Shown one piece after another: positions 47,252-57,900 of a stretch of DNA of 64,000 nucleotides. Position 1 is the first letter of the stretch. Every line of letters starts with the position of its first letter. Origin of the DNA: an uncultured Bacteroidota bacterium (GTDB lineage: Bacteria > Bacteroidota > Bacteroidia > Chitinophagales > Saprospiraceae). The stretch covers positions 1 to 64,000 of the forward strand of contig CAIYFY010000409.1 in the NCBI GenBank assembly GCA_903925535.1. The letters run 5' to 3'. Position numbers and translations under genes: made by a program. Under the pieces are notes generated by a model. The model searched no databases. It worked only from the letters and a program-made list of their open reading frames with translations, and was not told the DNA's origin.

Positions 47252-48691
47252 ATGGATTCCAGAAAGGCATTTCTTCTCGCCGGGCCGGTGCTGTTTGCCC
47301 TCACGCTCGCATTACCAGCACCGGAGGGCCTTGGCTGGCAGGCACAGGCGACTGTAGCTATCACACTCTGGATAGCGGCCTGGTGGATTACCGAGCCGGT
47401 GAAAACGTCGGTGACCTCTCTTCTGCCGCTGGTACTATTTCCCCTGCTTGGTGTCATGCCGCTCAAATCTGCTTCTTCTGAATACGGAAACGAGATAATT
47501 TACCTGTTCATGGCAGGCTTTTTCATTGGGAAAACCATTGAAAAGTGGAATTTGCACAAGCGTATCGCACTTTTGCTGGTTTCTGCGATGGGCACCAATC
47601 CGTCGCGCATGGTACTGGGCTTCATGGTTGCCACTGCGGTGATATCCATGTGGATTTCCAACACAGCCACTGCCGTCATGATGACACCGGTTGCCATTGC
47701 TGTGGGGCAACAGGTTGGAGATGGTGACCAGAACAGAAATTTCAGAATTGCGCTGTTGCTGGGTGTCGGATATGCCTGTTCCATTGGCGGACTGGCCACC
47801 ATCATTGGCACACCGACCAATGCCATATTCATCTCGTTTGTCGAAGCCAAGATGGGGCAAACTGTTTCGTTCTGGAACTGGTTTCTGATTGGATTTCCGG
47901 TGGCAACCATATTACTGATTGTCTGCTGGCAGTTGCTGATCAGGCTCTTCCCCATTCCGCGGCTATCGGGCAACGGAGAGAATTCGCGGGAGGCACTCAG
48001 GCAGGAACTGGCAGCACTGGGGCCGGTATCAGTGCCGGAGAAGCGGCTACTCGTCACTTTTGGCAGTGTTGTACTGGCCTGGGTGACCGGATCCCTGTTC
48101 TGGTACAAATATGTGAACAACTGCAACGACACGGTGGTGGCTGTTGCAGGGGCGATAATGCTGTTTCTGGTACCTTCCGGGGTAAAGAGCACCGAAGATG
48201 AGGGTGGACTGCTGGACTGGAAAACTGCTGCAACCATACCCTGGGATATCATCCTGTTGTTTGGTGGCGGACTGGCACTGGCCAGGGGCTTTGACAGCAG
48301 CGGGCTGGCGCTCTGGACAGGCGAGCAGTTGAAGGGACTGAGCACGCTCCCTCACGCGCTGATCCTGTTTTCAGTACTGGTAGTGGTAGTATTTTTGAGT
48401 GAGATTGCCTCCAATATAGCCACCGCATCCATGATGATGCCTGTTCTGGCCGCATTGGCCGGCAGCATTGGCGCTAGTCCGCTCGGACTGTGTATGAGTG
48501 CTACCATGGCAGCGTCGTTCGGATTCGGGCTTCCGATTGCGACTGCGCCCAACTCCATTGTGTTTGCGTCGGGCTACATGACGACCCGGAATATGGCGAA
48601 AGCGGGGTTCATACTGGATTTGCTGGCCATACTGATATTGCTGGCCTCCATGTACCTGTTACTTCCCTGGAGTATGGGGGTCGGGGTGTAA
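47252..48691 (+). CDS. SLC13/DASS family transporter
   Basis: ATVAITLWIAAWWITEPVKTSVTSLLPLVLFPLLGVM; MWISNTATAVMMTPVAIAV; IGGLATIIGTPTNAIF. Confidence 0.92.
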   Translation: MDSRKAFLLAGPVLFALTLALPAPEGLGWQAQATVAITLWIAAWWITEPVKTSVTSLLPLVLFPLLGVMPLKSASSEYGNEIIYLFMAGFFIGKTIEKWNLHKRIALLLVSAMGTNPSRMVLGFMVATAVISMWISNTATAVMMTPVAIAVGQQVGDGDQNRNFRIALLLGVGYACSIGGLATIIGTPTNAIFISFVEAKMGQTVSFWNWFLIGFPVATILLIVCWQLLIRLFPIPRLSGNGENSREALRQELAALGPVSVPEKRLLVTFGSVVLAWVTGSLFWYKYVNNCNDTVVAVAGAIMLFLVPSGVKSTEDEGGLLDWKTAATIPWDIILLFGGGLALARGFDSSGLALWTGEQLKGLSTLPHALILFSVLVVVVFLSEIASNIATASMMMPVLAALAGSIGASPLGLCMSATMAASFGFGLPIATAPNSIVFASGYMTTRNMAKAGFILDLLAILILLASMYLLLPWSMGVGV

Positions 48692-48721
48692 AAAGGCACC
48701 CCGACCTCACATATCCGCGAA

Positions 48722-50389
48722 TTACATAATATGTTTGACCTTGGGTCTGTGCGGTGTGATATCGCCGAGACGGGCCTTCTTGGCATCTTCGTAATCGGAG
48801 AAGCTGCCTTCAAAGAACACCACCTGACCTTCATCCTCAAAAGAGAGAATATGCGTGGCGAGGCGATCGAGGAACCAGCGGTCGTGGCTGATGATAAGCA
48901 CACAACCCGCGAAATTGTCAATGGCGTCTTCGAGTGCGCGCAGTGTATTAACATCAATATCGTTGGTTGGCTCGTCGAGCAGCAGCACGTTGCCGCCGTC
49001 CTTGAGCGTCATGGCCAGGTGAACGCGGTTGCGCTCCCCGCCTGAGCACACACCCAGTTTTTTCTGCTGGTCGGCACCGGTGAAGTTGAACCTGGATATG
49101 TAGGCGCGCGCGTTCACGGAAGTGCTGCCTACCTGGATGAGGTCATTTCCTTCAGAGACAATTTCATAAATCGTTTTTTCCGGGAGAAGCGCTTCGTGGC
49201 TCTGATCCACATAACTGATCTTGACCGAGTCGCCGATAGTGACAGTTCCGGCATCTGGTTTCTCCTTGCCAACCAGTATTTTGAACAGCGTTGACTTGCC
49301 CACGCCGTTGGGGCCGATGATACCCACGATAGCATTTTTGGGGATATCTAAGTTGAGATTTTCGAACAGTACGCGACCGTCGAAAGACTTGCCGAGGTTT
49401 TCGACCTTGATGACATTGTCACCGAGGCGGGGGCCGTTGGGCACCCAGAGTTCGAGCTTGGCTTCTTTCTCCTTGACCTCTTCTCCGGCCATCTTTTCGT
49501 AGGCATTGAGACGGGCCTTCCCTTTGGCCTGACGGCCTTTGGCACCCATCCGCACCCAGTCAAGTTCGCGTTCGAGTTGCTTGCGGCGTTTGTCTTCCTG
49601 CTTTTCTTCCTGCGCGAGTCGTTTGGCTTTCTGATCGAGCCAGGAAGAGTAATTACCCTGCCATGGAATACCTTCACCGCGGTCGAGTTCGAGAATCCAG
49701 CCAGCCACGTTATCGAGGAAATAGCGGTCGTGGGTTACTGCTATGACTGTACCGGGGAAGCTTTGCAGATACGCTTCGAGCCAGTGGACCGATTCTGCAT
49801 CGAGGTGGTTGGTAGGCTCATCGAGGAGCAGGATATCGGGTTGAGAGAGCAGCAGACGGGCCAGAGCAGCGCGGCGGCGTTCGCCACCCGAGCAGATTTT
49901 GATCGGGCGGTCGTCTTCCGGGCAGCGCAGGGCATCCATGAAGACGCCGATACGGTAGTCGAGTTCCCAGCCATTGAGCTGGTCTATTTGCTCGAGCACC
50001 TCTCCCTGGCGTTCGATGAGCTTCATCATTTCATCATCGTCGGTAACGACGCCGAGTTTTTCTCCGATTTCCTCATTTTCGCGGAGCAGCGACACGATTT
50101 TCTCGGCACCTTCCTCTACAATCTGGCGCACAGTTTTATTCTCGTCGAGAACAGGCTCCTGAGCGAGATAGCCAATTTTGTATTGTTTTTCGAATTCAAT
50201 TTTGCCTTCGAAGTTCTGGTCGAGGCCGGCAATGATCTTGAGGAGCGTTGATTTACCGGAACCGTTGAGACCGAGAACACCGATTTTGGCTCCATAGAAG
50301 AAAGATAACCAGATATTTTTGAGTACCTGTTTATTTGGCGGGAACGTCTTGTTCACACCTGACATGGAAAAGATGATCTTTTCTGACAT
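48722..50389 (-). CDS. ettA: Energy-dependent translational throttle protein EttA (ABC-F)
   Basis: Two ABC cassettes (GLNGSGKSTLLKI, GPNGVGKSTLFKI; CSGGERRRAALARLLL, CSGGERNRVHLAMTLK) with linker LDWVRMGAKGRQAKGKARLNAYEKM. Confidence 0.95.
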   Translation of the reverse strand: MSEKIIFSMSGVNKTFPPNKQVLKNIWLSFFYGAKIGVLGLNGSGKSTLLKIIAGLDQNFEGKIEFEKQYKIGYLAQEPVLDENKTVRQIVEEGAEKIVSLLRENEEIGEKLGVVTDDDEMMKLIERQGEVLEQIDQLNGWELDYRIGVFMDALRCPEDDRPIKICSGGERRRAALARLLLSQPDILLLDEPTNHLDAESVHWLEAYLQSFPGTVIAVTHDRYFLDNVAGWILELDRGEGIPWQGNYSSWLDQKAKRLAQEEKQEDKRRKQLERELDWVRMGAKGRQAKGKARLNAYEKMAGEEVKEKEAKLELWVPNGPRLGDNVIKVENLGKSFDGRVLFENLNLDIPKNAIVGIIGPNGVGKSTLFKILVGKEKPDAGTVTIGDSVKISYVDQSHEALLPEKTIYEIVSEGNDLIQVGSTSVNARAYISRFNFTGADQQKKLGVCSGGERNRVHLAMTLKDGGNVLLLDEPTNDIDVNTLRALEDAIDNFAGCVLIISHDRWFLDRLATHILSFEDEGQVVFFEGSFSDYEDAKKARLGDITPHRPKVKHIM

Positions 50390-50510
50390 TACTGATTGAG
50401 TTATAAGTGGGATGGGATGAAAACGGATTCAGTCCGTTTATACGCAAAGGTCGGAAAAGTGGCAGAATAATAGCAATAAGGCGGTGGATTAGTTTTTGGC
50501 GCACCGTGAA

Positions 50511-50548
50511 AAAGGGGCCGTTACGGAAAAACCGGAGCGCTCCCCTTT
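50511..50548 (-). terminator. Possible intrinsic terminator after the FnIII gene
   Basis: Minus-strand AAAGGGG ... CCCCTTTTTC. Confidence 0.5.
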
Positions 50549-50576
50549 ATTTATTCAACCTGTCAGAAAGGTCAAC

Positions 50577-51605
50577 TTAAAGAGAAATCACGGCAGAATT
50601 AGGGCCTGTACCCAGGCTGTTTCTCGCCCTTACCCTGTAATAATAGGTTCCGCAGCCAAGTCCGGTAACCTGATAATTGAGGACGTTACCGACATCCAGA
50701 TTATTATATGCCGGTAATATGGAGGCCGTGTTGAAATCGGCACTGGTAGATACATCGAGAACATAGGAGGTCGGGGCTGCTCCGGATGTTGGTGCATTCC
50801 AGTTGGCTTTGAAACTGGTTCCCGTGTCGTTGGTTGCCGCGATAGCAACCGGTGCCCCGGGGGTACCTGCAGGGGTAATTCCGCACAAGGCGAAAACACC
50901 TACAAAGCCGTCAATTCCTGTTTTGGTGAGTGTGATGGAATTGATTACTTTAGCCTGATTTGATGCACTGATATCGAAACCACAGTCAAACAGTTTCGGA
51001 CTGGAGCCATTTGTTTCCCTGTTATCGGTACATCTTTGTGCTCTCCCGAGACTTCCTACGGCTACTTGCCCGCTTCCAAACCAGTCTTCCACAACAAAAC
51101 TGGCCGACTGCGAAGTTCCATCACTGAAATTTACGATTGCGTTGAATGAAGCACTTCCACCAGGCACACCGGCGGCAGCCGCCAGCAGAGATATTCTGGA
51201 AAATGCTCCGGGTTGCAGCAGCGTTACTGTTTTTGTATCGTTCAACTCATCAATCAGATGGAAGGCATTATTTCCATTGTACGGAGCCAGTTTGTATGTA
51301 TATCCGGGATTGGTACTGCTGTTAACAATACGATTGGCTGGCAGTCCCGTGCCGGGAAAATCCTGATTAAATCCCTTTTCATAATAAACATTGTCGTTTC
51401 CGTCGCAGGAAGGGCCGTCAAAACCGGCCGTAGAGGCTGATATGACTGAGCCGCTCCCGCTGGCTATCAGGTCCTCATTATAGCCCGATATATCCACCGG
51501 CACATAAGACTGTGCGCCTGTACTGGTAATCCGTACGCAGAGAGAAGGTAGAAAAAACAGAAGCCGCATCACAAACGGACTGATTGTCGAACATGGAAAT
51601 TTCAT
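50577..51605 (-). CDS. Secreted protein with one C-terminal fibronectin type III domain
   Basis: Signal-like N-terminus; C-term PGAPVAIAATNDTGTSFKANWNAPTSGAAPTSYVLDVS...YYYRVRARNSLGTGPNSAVISL. Confidence 0.75.
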   Translation of the reverse strand: MKFPCSTISPFVMRLLFFLPSLCVRITSTGAQSYVPVDISGYNEDLIASGSGSVISASTAGFDGPSCDGNDNVYYEKGFNQDFPGTGLPANRIVNSSTNPGYTYKLAPYNGNNAFHLIDELNDTKTVTLLQPGAFSRISLLAAAAGVPGGSASFNAIVNFSDGTSQSASFVVEDWFGSGQVAVGSLGRAQRCTDNRETNGSSPKLFDCGFDISASNQAKVINSITLTKTGIDGFVGVFALCGITPAGTPGAPVAIAATNDTGTSFKANWNAPTSGAAPTSYVLDVSTSADFNTASILPAYNNLDVGNVLNYQVTGLGCGTYYYRVRARNSLGTGPNSAVISL

Positions 51606-51705
51606 AATAACTGTTTTGACTTGTTATAGTTGTACCGATGGCAACTTGCGATGTCGGGGTGAGAGCCGCTCCGGCATTTCGGAGCAGCTCCTATCCTCGT
51701 CATAT

Positions 51706-54700
51706 TTAATTACTGATTTCCGCTATCATTTTTCTTGTGAGAATGCCTGCGGATGTTTTCAACCGATAGTAGTACATGCCACTGTAACTACTCAGATCGA
51801 ATACCTCCCGGTTTTCTCCTGCGGGATACTCTCGCTTGAGCAGCAGCACTACTCTTCCGTTCATATCAACAATTTCCCATTCTACCATACTTGCTTCCGG
51901 CAAACAGAATGGTATCATCGTCTGACCAGCAAACGGATTGGGTATGTTCTGATCGAGCCTGAATGCACCGGCAGCTTCTGTACGTTCTTCGAACAAGGGC
52001 TGCTGTACAGCTGGAATACTTACAGCCGGAATATACACCCAGAATGCACCTCTGTTCGCATTGTCTGCAGGACCACCCATGAGTGCTGTTGTACCATTGG
52101 CGCTGACAGAAACGGATGTAGCCTGTTTGGCGGCGCCTGCTGCATCGGAACCTTTCAGTTTGGCACCCTGCTGCGTCCATGCTCCGCCAGTTTTCCGGAA
52201 TATCCACATGGCACCCTTGTTGCTGTCGTCACCAAAGCCACCCGAAACGAGCGTACCTCCATCGGCACTCAGCGATACTGAGGCGCCCTGACGCGAGGCG
52301 GCGGAGTAGTTTGTACCAACGAGCCGGGCCTGCTGCGTCCAGGCACCGCCTGTGTACGCATATACCCACGCTGCCCCTGTGAGGCTGTTATCGGCACTAC
52401 CGCCCACCAGTGCTGTTCTGCCATCGGCACTCAGCGAAACAGAATAGCCCTGCCACGCCTGAGCAGATCCGCCAGTACCTACCAGTTTACCCCCCTGCTG
52501 AGACCACACGCAACCATCGCGTACGTAAACCCAGGCTGCACCCTGGCGGTTGTTATCCTGATAACCACCCCATATCATTACTTTGCCGTTGGCATTGAGC
52601 CCGATTGAACCACCCTGACGGGCATTCCCGACGGCACCGGCACCCACTACCTTGTCGCCGATTTGCAGGAACTGGTCGCCCTCCCGACCGAACGTCCACA
52701 GGGCGCCTGCGTACAAATTATCAGCAATGCCTCCTGATGCCACAGTACTGCCATCTCCGCTGACCGCTACCGATGTACCCTGCTGTGCAGCACCCACAGC
52801 ACCACTACCCGCCAGTTTGCCCCCCGTTTGGGTCCAGGCAGCACCATTTCGCGTGAATACCCAGACTGCACCTCTGTTATTGTCATCGGCAGGTCCACCC
52901 GACACCACCGTATTACCATCAGAACTGACAGCTACAGAACTGCCTTGTCTGGATGCTCCTGTATTTCCTGTACCCACCAGTTTGGCCTGTTGTGTCCATG
53001 CCGAACCTGTTCTAACGTAAATCAATGCGGCACCTGTATTGGAGTTGTCGCCCGGCACCCCGACTACAGCAGTATTTCCATCGGCACTTGTAGCCAGACT
53101 TGTTCCCTGTAATCCATTTGTCGTCGAGGCAGTCAGCTTGGCGCCCTGCTGGAAATAGGGGTGCGGTGTAGGGTTAACAGTGAACGGTGAAGCAGCGGTG
53201 GCTGTAGCAGTAGAGGTAGTCACCGAGACATTTCCGGTACTTGCACCGGGCATCACCATCAGGCGTGCCGAGGTAGCGGTCTTGCTGATGATTACAGCAT
53301 CTACGCCGCCGATACTGGCAGACACCAGCTGATCCAGACTGGTTCCTGTCACACTGACGATAGTTCCCGGATTGCCGGCTCCGGGTGTGAAGGAAGTGAT
53401 TGCAGGGGTGATATTATTTACCTGTACCGATCCACAGGGTGAAATCAGCGTAATATCCTGAATAGCCGGAGCAGGCAGCGCAACCGAGAGCTGCGTCGAA
53501 CTCAGAATAGTCAGGTTAGTGCCGGGTATTCCATTAAACAGTACATCTGTTACTTCACCCATATTCTGTCCGGTGATGGTAACTAACGTTCCCACATTGC
53601 CTGAAGTTGGCGTTAGCGAAGAAACTGCTGGCTTCCTCCTTACGAAAACCGTGTAGGAAGCTGTGGCAGTACACCCTTGATTATCAGTGGTTGTGACCGT
53701 GTAAGTCGTTGTACACGAAGGATACTCGACAATAGTTCCTGTTACTGCTCCCTGAGACCATGAATAAGAGACAAACTGACTGGCAGTCTTCAGCAAGGCT
53801 CCGGAGCCGGCACAAATCTGTCCGTCGTCGGGGAAAGCCCCGGAATTCTCCTGTGAGTTGACAACTGGTGACTGCCCGCCGGACTGTACCGTTGCCGATG
53901 AAGTGATGGTACACCCATTGGCATCTGTTACTGTTACCGTATAACTACCGGCGACAAGACCTGACAAATCCTCTGTGGTAGCCATGTTATTCCAGTTGTA
54001 CGTGTACGAGGTTATACCTCCTCCAGCCGTCAGATTAACACTTCCGCTTGCTGTACCTGTACAGTCGGGTGTGCCGACTGCAGAGGCCGTAAGAGCATCA
54101 GGTGAAAGTATGTTTGTGATGGCTGTCCGGGTACATCCATTGAAATCCGTGACTGTTACCGTGTAAGTACCGGCTGAAAGTCCGGAGGCGGTAAACCCGT
54201 TTTGGGCCGGACTGGTGCTCCAAAGGCAGAAGAAAGAGCCGGCACCACCGGAGGCACTGACTGTGGCACTGCCATTGGTGGCTCCAAAACAACCTATATT
54301 CGTCTGCGAGCTGATATTGACACTGATTGCTGCAGGTTCTGTGATGGTAGCGCTGGCCGTTTCTGTACATCCATTGGCATCTGTGGCGGTAACCGTATAG
54401 GTGCCCGCTGCAAGGCTGGTAGCAGAAGCACTGACCGAAGATGAACTCCATGCATACGTGTACGGACTTGTACCGCCACTTGCAACAGAGGAGGCGCTGC
54501 CATTACTTACCCCGTTACAACTGGCAGCTGTAGTTGAACCAACTGTAACGTTGAGTGCTGGCGGAGCCGATATCGTCACACTTGCAGAGCCCAGGCAACC
54601 ATTGGAATCTGTAATAGTCACCGTGTAGGTCCCCGCGCGCAGGCCTGTAATCGTAGCGGTGGTTTTTGCGGGTGAAGTACTCCACGCGTAAGTCAGGCTC

Positions 54701-54939
54701 CCGGCTCCGTTGCTGGATAATGCTGTAGCACTGCCATTCGCTCCACCAAAGCAACTCACATTAGTATAACTGCTTACTGTGACATTGACAGGACAGACTC
54801 CAATGCTTGCCGATGCAGTGGCAGGAGATTCATAATAACCTCCTGCTCCACCCCCGAACTGTGCTGAGACTCTGAAACCTGCCAGCAACTGCAAAACCGC
54901 AAGACAAGTCGTGATAAGTCTGGTATTCTTGTTTTTCAT
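51706..54939 (-). CDS. Secreted surface protein: four SprB-like repeats, IPT/TIG-like domains, seven FG-GAP-like repeats, T9SS type A C-terminal domain
   Basis: SprB VSCFGGANGSATA..GTYTVTITDSNGC; seven (S/T)V(A/S)(V/L)S.DG.T...GG..D....GA.W(V/I)(Y/F); C-term FRLDQNIPNPFAGQTMIPFCLPEASMVEWEIVDMNGRVV...GMYYYRLKT. Start corrected from 55005. Confidence 0.88.
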   Translation of the reverse strand: MKNKNTRLITTCLAVLQLLAGFRVSAQFGGGAGGYYESPATASASIGVCPVNVTVSSYTNVSCFGGANGSATALSSNGAGSLTYAWSTSPAKTTATITGLRAGTYTVTITDSNGCLGSASVTISAPPALNVTVGSTTAASCNGVSNGSASSVASGGTSPYTYAWSSSSVSASATSLAAGTYTVTATDANGCTETASATITEPAAISVNISSQTNIGCFGATNGSATVSASGGAGSFFCLWSTSPAQNGFTASGLSAGTYTVTVTDFNGCTRTAITNILSPDALTASAVGTPDCTGTASGSVNLTAGGGITSYTYNWNNMATTEDLSGLVAGSYTVTVTDANGCTITSSATVQSGGQSPVVNSQENSGAFPDDGQICAGSGALLKTASQFVSYSWSQGAVTGTIVEYPSCTTTYTVTTTDNQGCTATASYTVFVRRKPAVSSLTPTSGNVGTLVTITGQNMGEVTDVLFNGIPGTNLTILSSTQLSVALPAPAIQDITLISPCGSVQVNNITPAITSFTPGAGNPGTIVSVTGTSLDQLVSASIGGVDAVIISKTATSARLMVMPGASTGNVSVTTSTATATAASPFTVNPTPHPYFQQGAKLTASTTNGLQGTSLATSADGNTAVVGVPGDNSNTGAALIYVRTGSAWTQQAKLVGTGNTGASRQGSSVAVSSDGNTVVSGGPADDNNRGAVWVFTRNGAAWTQTGGKLAGSGAVGAAQQGTSVAVSGDGSTVASGGIADNLYAGALWTFGREGDQFLQIGDKVVGAGAVGNARQGGSIGLNANGKVMIWGGYQDNNRQGAAWVYVRDGCVWSQQGGKLVGTGGSAQAWQGYSVSLSADGRTALVGGSADNSLTGAAWVYAYTGGAWTQQARLVGTNYSAASRQGASVSLSADGGTLVSGGFGDDSNKGAMWIFRKTGGAWTQQGAKLKGSDAAGAAKQATSVSVSANGTTALMGGPADNANRGAFWVYIPAVSIPAVQQPLFEERTEAAGAFRLDQNIPNPFAGQTMIPFCLPEASMVEWEIVDMNGRVVLLLKREYPAGENREVFDLSSYSGMYYYRLKTSAGILTRKMIAEISN

Positions 54940-54989
54940 GACGCATATTGTTGTGCTCGAAAATTCAGATTTCAATGTGTTACTGGTTA

Positions 54990-57900
54990 TTACTCCTTGA
55001 TACACCGGACAGACAGGGCATCATTCTTGATTGAACCGGAGCCCAGAGTAGCAGAATTGGAATAAAAAATCATGTAGTAGGCTATGGATTCATAGCAATA
55101 CTCCTGAAGAGGGGCATCTTCCGCATTAGCCGTCCAGTACTTTCCGGAAGCGCCTCTGCCAACCAGATTGGTAGAGCTTTGGTTGGATCCATCATTGAAC
55201 CAACCGGCAGACGGGAAGAAGAGGTAATCTCCCATTTTCAAACCGGAGGTATAATTTCCATTACCGGCATTCCACGTTCCGACGAAAGTTTTGGTATTGG
55301 AATTCAGCAAATAGGTTATATCGGTTCTGGCAGGAACCCTGTAACCAGTCGGACAAGGGTCATTCGCTGTTTTGATTGTTTGTGACCAGGAATCATTGGC
55401 ATTGCACTGTAGTGCTGTAACAGGTGACTGCATATCATTTACCTGTGGCCCTGACGGGCCTGACGGACCCGTATTGTGTGGCTGCTTTCTTCCCCACCGC
55501 CAGTAACCGCCGTTGATTTCCCAGCCGGGGGTATATGGATCTGCGTTTGTGTTGGCGGAACCGAGATTGTAGCACATCCACTCTCTGTACTGTCCGCTAT
55601 TGTCTTTTGCGCCACAGTATTTGGTAACAGGAATAGTCAGTGTACATGTTTTACCTCCGATGTTCAGCGCAAAACTGGCATTGCCGTTCGAAGAAGGTCC
55701 GCCTGTGACAGTATACGTCAGTGTACCGGAGCCGTTGTTGAAAGTTCCGGGCAACAATTTGGCCGACATGCCGGTTACGCCGGTTGAGGCAACCGTCTGG
55801 CCATTGTGTGCGCCGCCATCTCCGCCTGTGTAGGGCACCGTCACCACAATTGGACCTGGTATAGTGCCGGTTTTGGTGTGTGAACTGCAGTCAAGTGAAG
55901 TGATTGTGCCTGGTCCTTGTACCGGCAGGTTCACGGTACAGGTTTTTCCTCCGATATTCAGATCAAAACTGGCTGTACCGCTGTTATCGCCTGCCGGCGT
56001 GCCCGTTACCGTATATGTCAGTCCCGACAATCCGGATCCAGAGGCAAAGATACCCGGTGCCAGTGTGGCAGTCAGTCCGGTGATGCCCGTTGATGCGACC
56101 GTCTGCCCGTTATGAATTCCACCGTTACCACCTGTGTAGGGAACACTGAAAGAGACACCCGATGCCTGTGTATAGACGCGGAGAGAGCCAGTCTGTACCA
56201 CTCCGGCGCAGTCGAGGTTGGTGATACTCCCACCGGGAACTGCTGCATCGTCAACAATGCAACGGATGGAGTGTCCGAACCTTCGACCGTCGGTAGTGGT
56301 GGTCTGGTTTGTTGGCGTGATATTCAGGAAGTTGGAGGTCGACAAGAGATTGCTGGCCTCCGTACTGCTCCAGTAGCCGCCGTTGTTACCGCGGCTCACA
56401 AGCGTACCATTGGTATTTTGGCGGTAACCTGCTGCCGGGAGGAACAGTTCTGTGCCGTATGATGCGCCTGTGCTGTAATTGGTCGTCCCTGCAGTCCAGG
56501 TACCCGTTGTTGTTCTGGTATTATTGGCGATTACACCATCCCACTGACCGTTTGTCGGAACCCTGTAACCTGTTGGGCAGGGGTCGCTGGCCGTTTTGGC
56601 GGCGTCATCCCACGAGCCTGCAGGAGCTATGACAGCAGAACCCCATCCCGTTACAGATGCTTCATTTGTCTGACCACTTGCCGAGCCAGTCGGACCATAA
56701 GCGAAGTTGGTAGTGTTTGTATTCAGCCAGTTGGCGGGATCAGGGCCTTTTCTTCCCCACTGCCAGTAGCCACCAATAATTTCCCAGCCTGGTGTGAACG
56801 GATTGGCATTGGTATTGGCTACTGCGAGGTTATGGCACATGAATATTTTTGAGTTGGACGAGCTGATCTTTGCACGGCAAAGCGGCTGGCCCACAGCCAG
56901 ATTGAGTGTACAGGTTTTTCCGCCGATACTCAGTGCGAATGCGGCCACGCCGGTACCGGAAGGTGTCCCGGTAACGGAATATGTCAGTGTACCTGCTCCA
57001 CTGGCAAATGAACCGGCAGTCAGCGTGGCTGTCAGTCCGGTTACACCGGTTGAGGTAACTGTTTGTCCGGTATGCGAACCGCCATTTCCCCCTGTATATG
57101 GAACCCTGACACTGAAGCCTGTAGTGCTTTTGAAGGCCTCCAGTGAACCGGAAGCAACAGCACCACTGCAGTTAATTGCTCCCACAGCCCCCTGAGGAAG
57201 TACAGTTGCGTTCAGGGTACCCGTTCTGCCGCCGATATTCAGTGCAAAGCCGGCGGTACCGGATCCCGAGGGAGTACCCGAGATATTATAGGTCAGATTG
57301 CCCGATCCGTTGGCGAAGCTGCCGGAGGAGAGGGTGGCCGTAAGGCCGGTTACTCCGGTAGAGGCAACTGTTTGTCCGGTATGTGTGCCACCGTTGCCAC
57401 CAGTATAGGGTACTGTGGCAGTTACACCCGAAGCAGCCACACCGTCGGACAGGGTACCGGCTATAGTGGCATTGCCAATGCCGAGCGCAGTGATTGTTCC
57501 TGCACCCGCAGCCAGAACCGGCGCGGTGAGTGTTCCCGTCTGCCCACCGATATTCAGGGCAAAACTGGCGGTACCGGATGCTGACGGAATACCAGTAATA
57601 TTATAGGTCAGATTACCCGATCCGGATGTTAAACTACCGGTGACAAGACTGGCTGTCAGACCAGTAATACCCGTAGAAGATACCGATTGACCATTATAGG
57701 AACCTCCGTTACCACCCGTGTAGGGAACAGTGATACTGGTCCCGCTGGCTGATTGACCGGCAATAAGCAGACCGTTCAAAGTGGCTGAACCGATATTGAG
57801 AGACGCTACGGAGCCCGCTGCAGTTACTGATGCATTAAGTGTACCCGTCTGGCCACCAATGTTAAGTGCATAACTGGCTGTCCCAGCACCGGAAGGTGTA

